The notes under the pieces: model-generated | Told to the model about the DNA's origin: nothing | The model's database searches: none | The model's input: only the letters and a program-made list of their open reading frames with translations | Shown: positions 62,474 through 64,000 of the stretch, one piece after another | Layout of the letters: each line of letters starts with the position of its first letter | Numbering within the stretch: position 1 is the first letter of the stretch | Position numbers and translations under genes: made by a program | NCBI RefSeq assembly: GCF_000145615.1 | Contig: NC_014410.1 | Location: 2,529,501-2,593,500, forward strand | Direction: 5' to 3' | Length of the DNA stretch: 64,000 nt | Origin: Thermoanaerobacterium thermosaccharolyticum DSM 571 | GTDB taxonomy: Bacteria > Bacillota > Thermoanaerobacteria > Thermoanaerobacterales > Thermoanaerobacteraceae

Positions 62474-63997
62474 TTACTCGACACTCATATGAGCCGATTT
62501 TTTATTTCCCTTCTTTAAAAACAGTGAAAGGAAAATTGCAGGTATTGTCATGATGCACATTATAATAAACATATCATCAATTGCTTTCACGTAAGAATTT
62601 TGACTGACTAAGCCTTGCAATGCTTCATATGCAAGAGTAGATGAACCGCCTAATTTATTTAGCAAATTTGACAATGCCATATTGTTTGAATTTATGTGCT
62701 CTGCTAATCTTTCTGCATACATTGTTTGTCTATTGTTAATAATAGATGTCAACACAGCAATGCCAAAAGAGCCTGAAACACGTGAGATAATATTGTTAAT
62801 AGCAGATGCTTCACCAGCCATCTCAGGCGGAATATCTGCCAAGGCGGCAGTCTGGGCAGGCATCATGCCAAATGACATTCCAACACTTCTAAATATGAGC
62901 CAAAGTCTAATGAGATTAAACGGAGTATCTAAACTCAACTGATGAAACAAATACTGTGCATACAAAAATGCAGATAATCCTGCAAAAGCAATGAACTTTG
63001 GTCCTATGCGATCATACAACGCACCAATTACAGGCATCAATAGCCCCGATGCGAGAGCTGCAGCCATCTGCAGCATCCCTGCCTGCATTGCACCTAAACC
63101 TCTTATATTCTGAAGGAAAAGAGATACATAAAAAACACCAGCATTAAGGCTTATTGTAACTGCAATCAGTATAATATTTGCCATTGTAAAATTTCGGTAT
63201 TTAAAAACTCGCAAATTCAAAAGTGGATGCTCACATGTAAGCTCAAGATATACAAAAAGTCCTAAAGCTACAACACTTGTGTACAAAAGCAATACTGTCT
63301 TCTCATCTCCCCATCCCCAATCACTGCTTTTACTTAAAGCTAAAAGCAAACAAAAAAGACCAATACTGGATGTAATACCACCGGCTACATCTACTTTTCC
63401 AGCATCATCATTTCCTTTGAATTCTGGTAAAATAAAAAATGCCAGCAACACTCCCAACAAACCTATAGGTATATTTACTGTAAATATCCATCTCCAATCA
63501 ACATATTCTACTAGATAGCCTCCTAAGGTTGGCCCTATAGCAGGTGCCATCATAAGGGAGATGCCAAATATCCCCATGGCGCTACCAAATTTCTCTCTAG
63601 GAACAGCTTCTGATATCATGGCCATAGTAGTAGGCATTATCATACCACCGCCTAAAGCTTGGATTACTCGTGCTGCAATCAGAGAATTGATATTCCAACT
63701 TAAACTACATAATGCTGATCCTAACGTAAATATAGCTAACGAAAATATGTAGATTTTCTTAAGGCCAAAGCGATTTCCCATCCATCCGCTCCAAGGCACA
63801 ACCACACCTAAAGTTAACATGTAAATGGTAACTATCCATTGAACAGTAGTTGTATTAGTACTGAATACATGCATAATAGTAGTTATCGCCACATCAACAA
63901 TGGTTGAATCTAAAATAGACATAAACGCGCCTATTAGCGAAACTAGAGCGATAAGTACCCACGAGCTAGAACCATTATTATTAGCTTCAATGCCCAT
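62474..63997 (-). CDS. DHA2-family MFS drug-efflux pump, EmrB-like
   Basis: The 507-residue protein has 14 membrane helices. MFS motif A is GWMGNRFGLKKIY, motif C is APAIGPTLGGYLVEY, and the helix-1 Asp of DHA2 pumps is in MSILDSTIVDVAI. It should export drugs or other hydrophobic compounds using the proton gradient. It heads the operon with two adaptors. The ATG at 63997 lies three bases from the window edge, so its ribosome site cannot be seen and the true start could be farther upstream. Confidence 0.9.
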   Translation of the reverse strand: MGIEANNNGSSSWVLIALVSLIGAFMSILDSTIVDVAITTIMHVFSTNTTTVQWIVTIYMLTLGVVVPWSGWMGNRFGLKKIYIFSLAIFTLGSALCSLSWNINSLIAARVIQALGGGMIMPTTMAMISEAVPREKFGSAMGIFGISLMMAPAIGPTLGGYLVEYVDWRWIFTVNIPIGLLGVLLAFFILPEFKGNDDAGKVDVAGGITSSIGLFCLLLALSKSSDWGWGDEKTVLLLYTSVVALGLFVYLELTCEHPLLNLRVFKYRNFTMANIILIAVTISLNAGVFYVSLFLQNIRGLGAMQAGMLQMAAALASGLLMPVIGALYDRIGPKFIAFAGLSAFLYAQYLFHQLSLDTPFNLIRLWLIFRSVGMSFGMMPAQTAALADIPPEMAGEASAINNIISRVSGSFGIAVLTSIINNRQTMYAERLAEHINSNNMALSNLLNKLGGSSTLAYEALQGLVSQNSYVKAIDDMFIIMCIMTIPAIFLSLFLKKGNKKSAHMSVE

Positions 63998-64000
63998 TTT

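Overview
The window looks like chromosome from a low-GC, spore-forming, anaerobic thermophilic Bacillota, most likely Thermoanaerobacterium or a close relative. The base composition is AT-rich and Shine-Dalgarno sites are strong. GTG and TTG starts are common. There is a spo0F with a sigma-H-type promoter, an SLH-anchored surface protein, and a housekeeping block that matches the Bacillus/Clostridia spo0F-fba-tal-rho-rpmE-tdk-prmC-prfA-ywlC-ywlE-rpiB-upp order. Genus is inferred from protein style and gene order, not from a search.

Layout. 1-7.0 kb: a two-gene surface operon (a giant IPT/TIG-repeat secreted protein, then an SLH-domain protein running off the left edge) behind a long leader that may encode a small RNA. 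7.4-12.9 kb: small genes (thiamine-binding DUF77 protein, YvrJ, DUF2922, DUF1659), dipeptidase PepV, an APC amino-acid permease, an MTA/SAH-nucleosidase-like protein and a 52-residue protein. 13.0-32.0 kb, all on the minus strand: cell-wall precursor genes (murA, ywmB, wecB, wecA), dCMP deaminase, upp, rpiB, ywlE, ywlC, a ZIP metal transporter, prfA, prmC, a DUF1385 protein, tdk, rpmE, rho, transaldolase, fba, spo0F and a secreted amidase. 32.2-38.0 kb: a membrane-anchored FAD oxidoreductase, a MacB-type permease remnant and a heterodimeric ABC exporter behind an attenuator-like leader. 38.4-38.9 kb: a DUF4258/YgiT toxin-antitoxin-like pair. 39.0-42.6 kb: the fructose PTS operon fruR-fruK-fruB-fruA. 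42.9-43.9 kb: a lone plus-strand replication-protein-like gene. 43.9-48.2 kb: polyprenyl-phosphate-dependent glycosylation genes, including two genes joined by a deletion. 48.4-50.2 kb: Uma2 nuclease, a shrunken IS200/IS605-type element and a frameshifted Rpn-type nuclease. 50.3-52.4 kb: a two-component system. 52.5-56.7 kb: a second lipid-linked-sugar cluster (GT-C enzyme, UbiA-type prenyltransferase, PHP phosphoesterase, SMR flippase). 56.8-60.3 kb: a large secreted GHL10-like protein with a Spo0A box upstream. 60.5-64 kb: a three-gene efflux operon (RND-type adaptor, short HlyD adaptor, 14-TM MFS pump).

The most interesting unannotated signal is a dispersed, highly structured intergenic repeat of about 185 bp. 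Three full copies (17969-18158, 25480-25665, 42703-42888) and one short copy (7923-7995) share a core bounded by AAGCGAAC and GTGAGCGTT. In each subfamily the ends form a near-perfect outer stem of different sequence, so the stems covary. Other leads are three promoter-to-terminator segments with C-rich loops (possible small RNAs or attenuators), a structured leader in front of the BmrCD-like exporter, and a possible polyprenyl-phosphoryl-pentose pathway at 52.7-56.7 kb.
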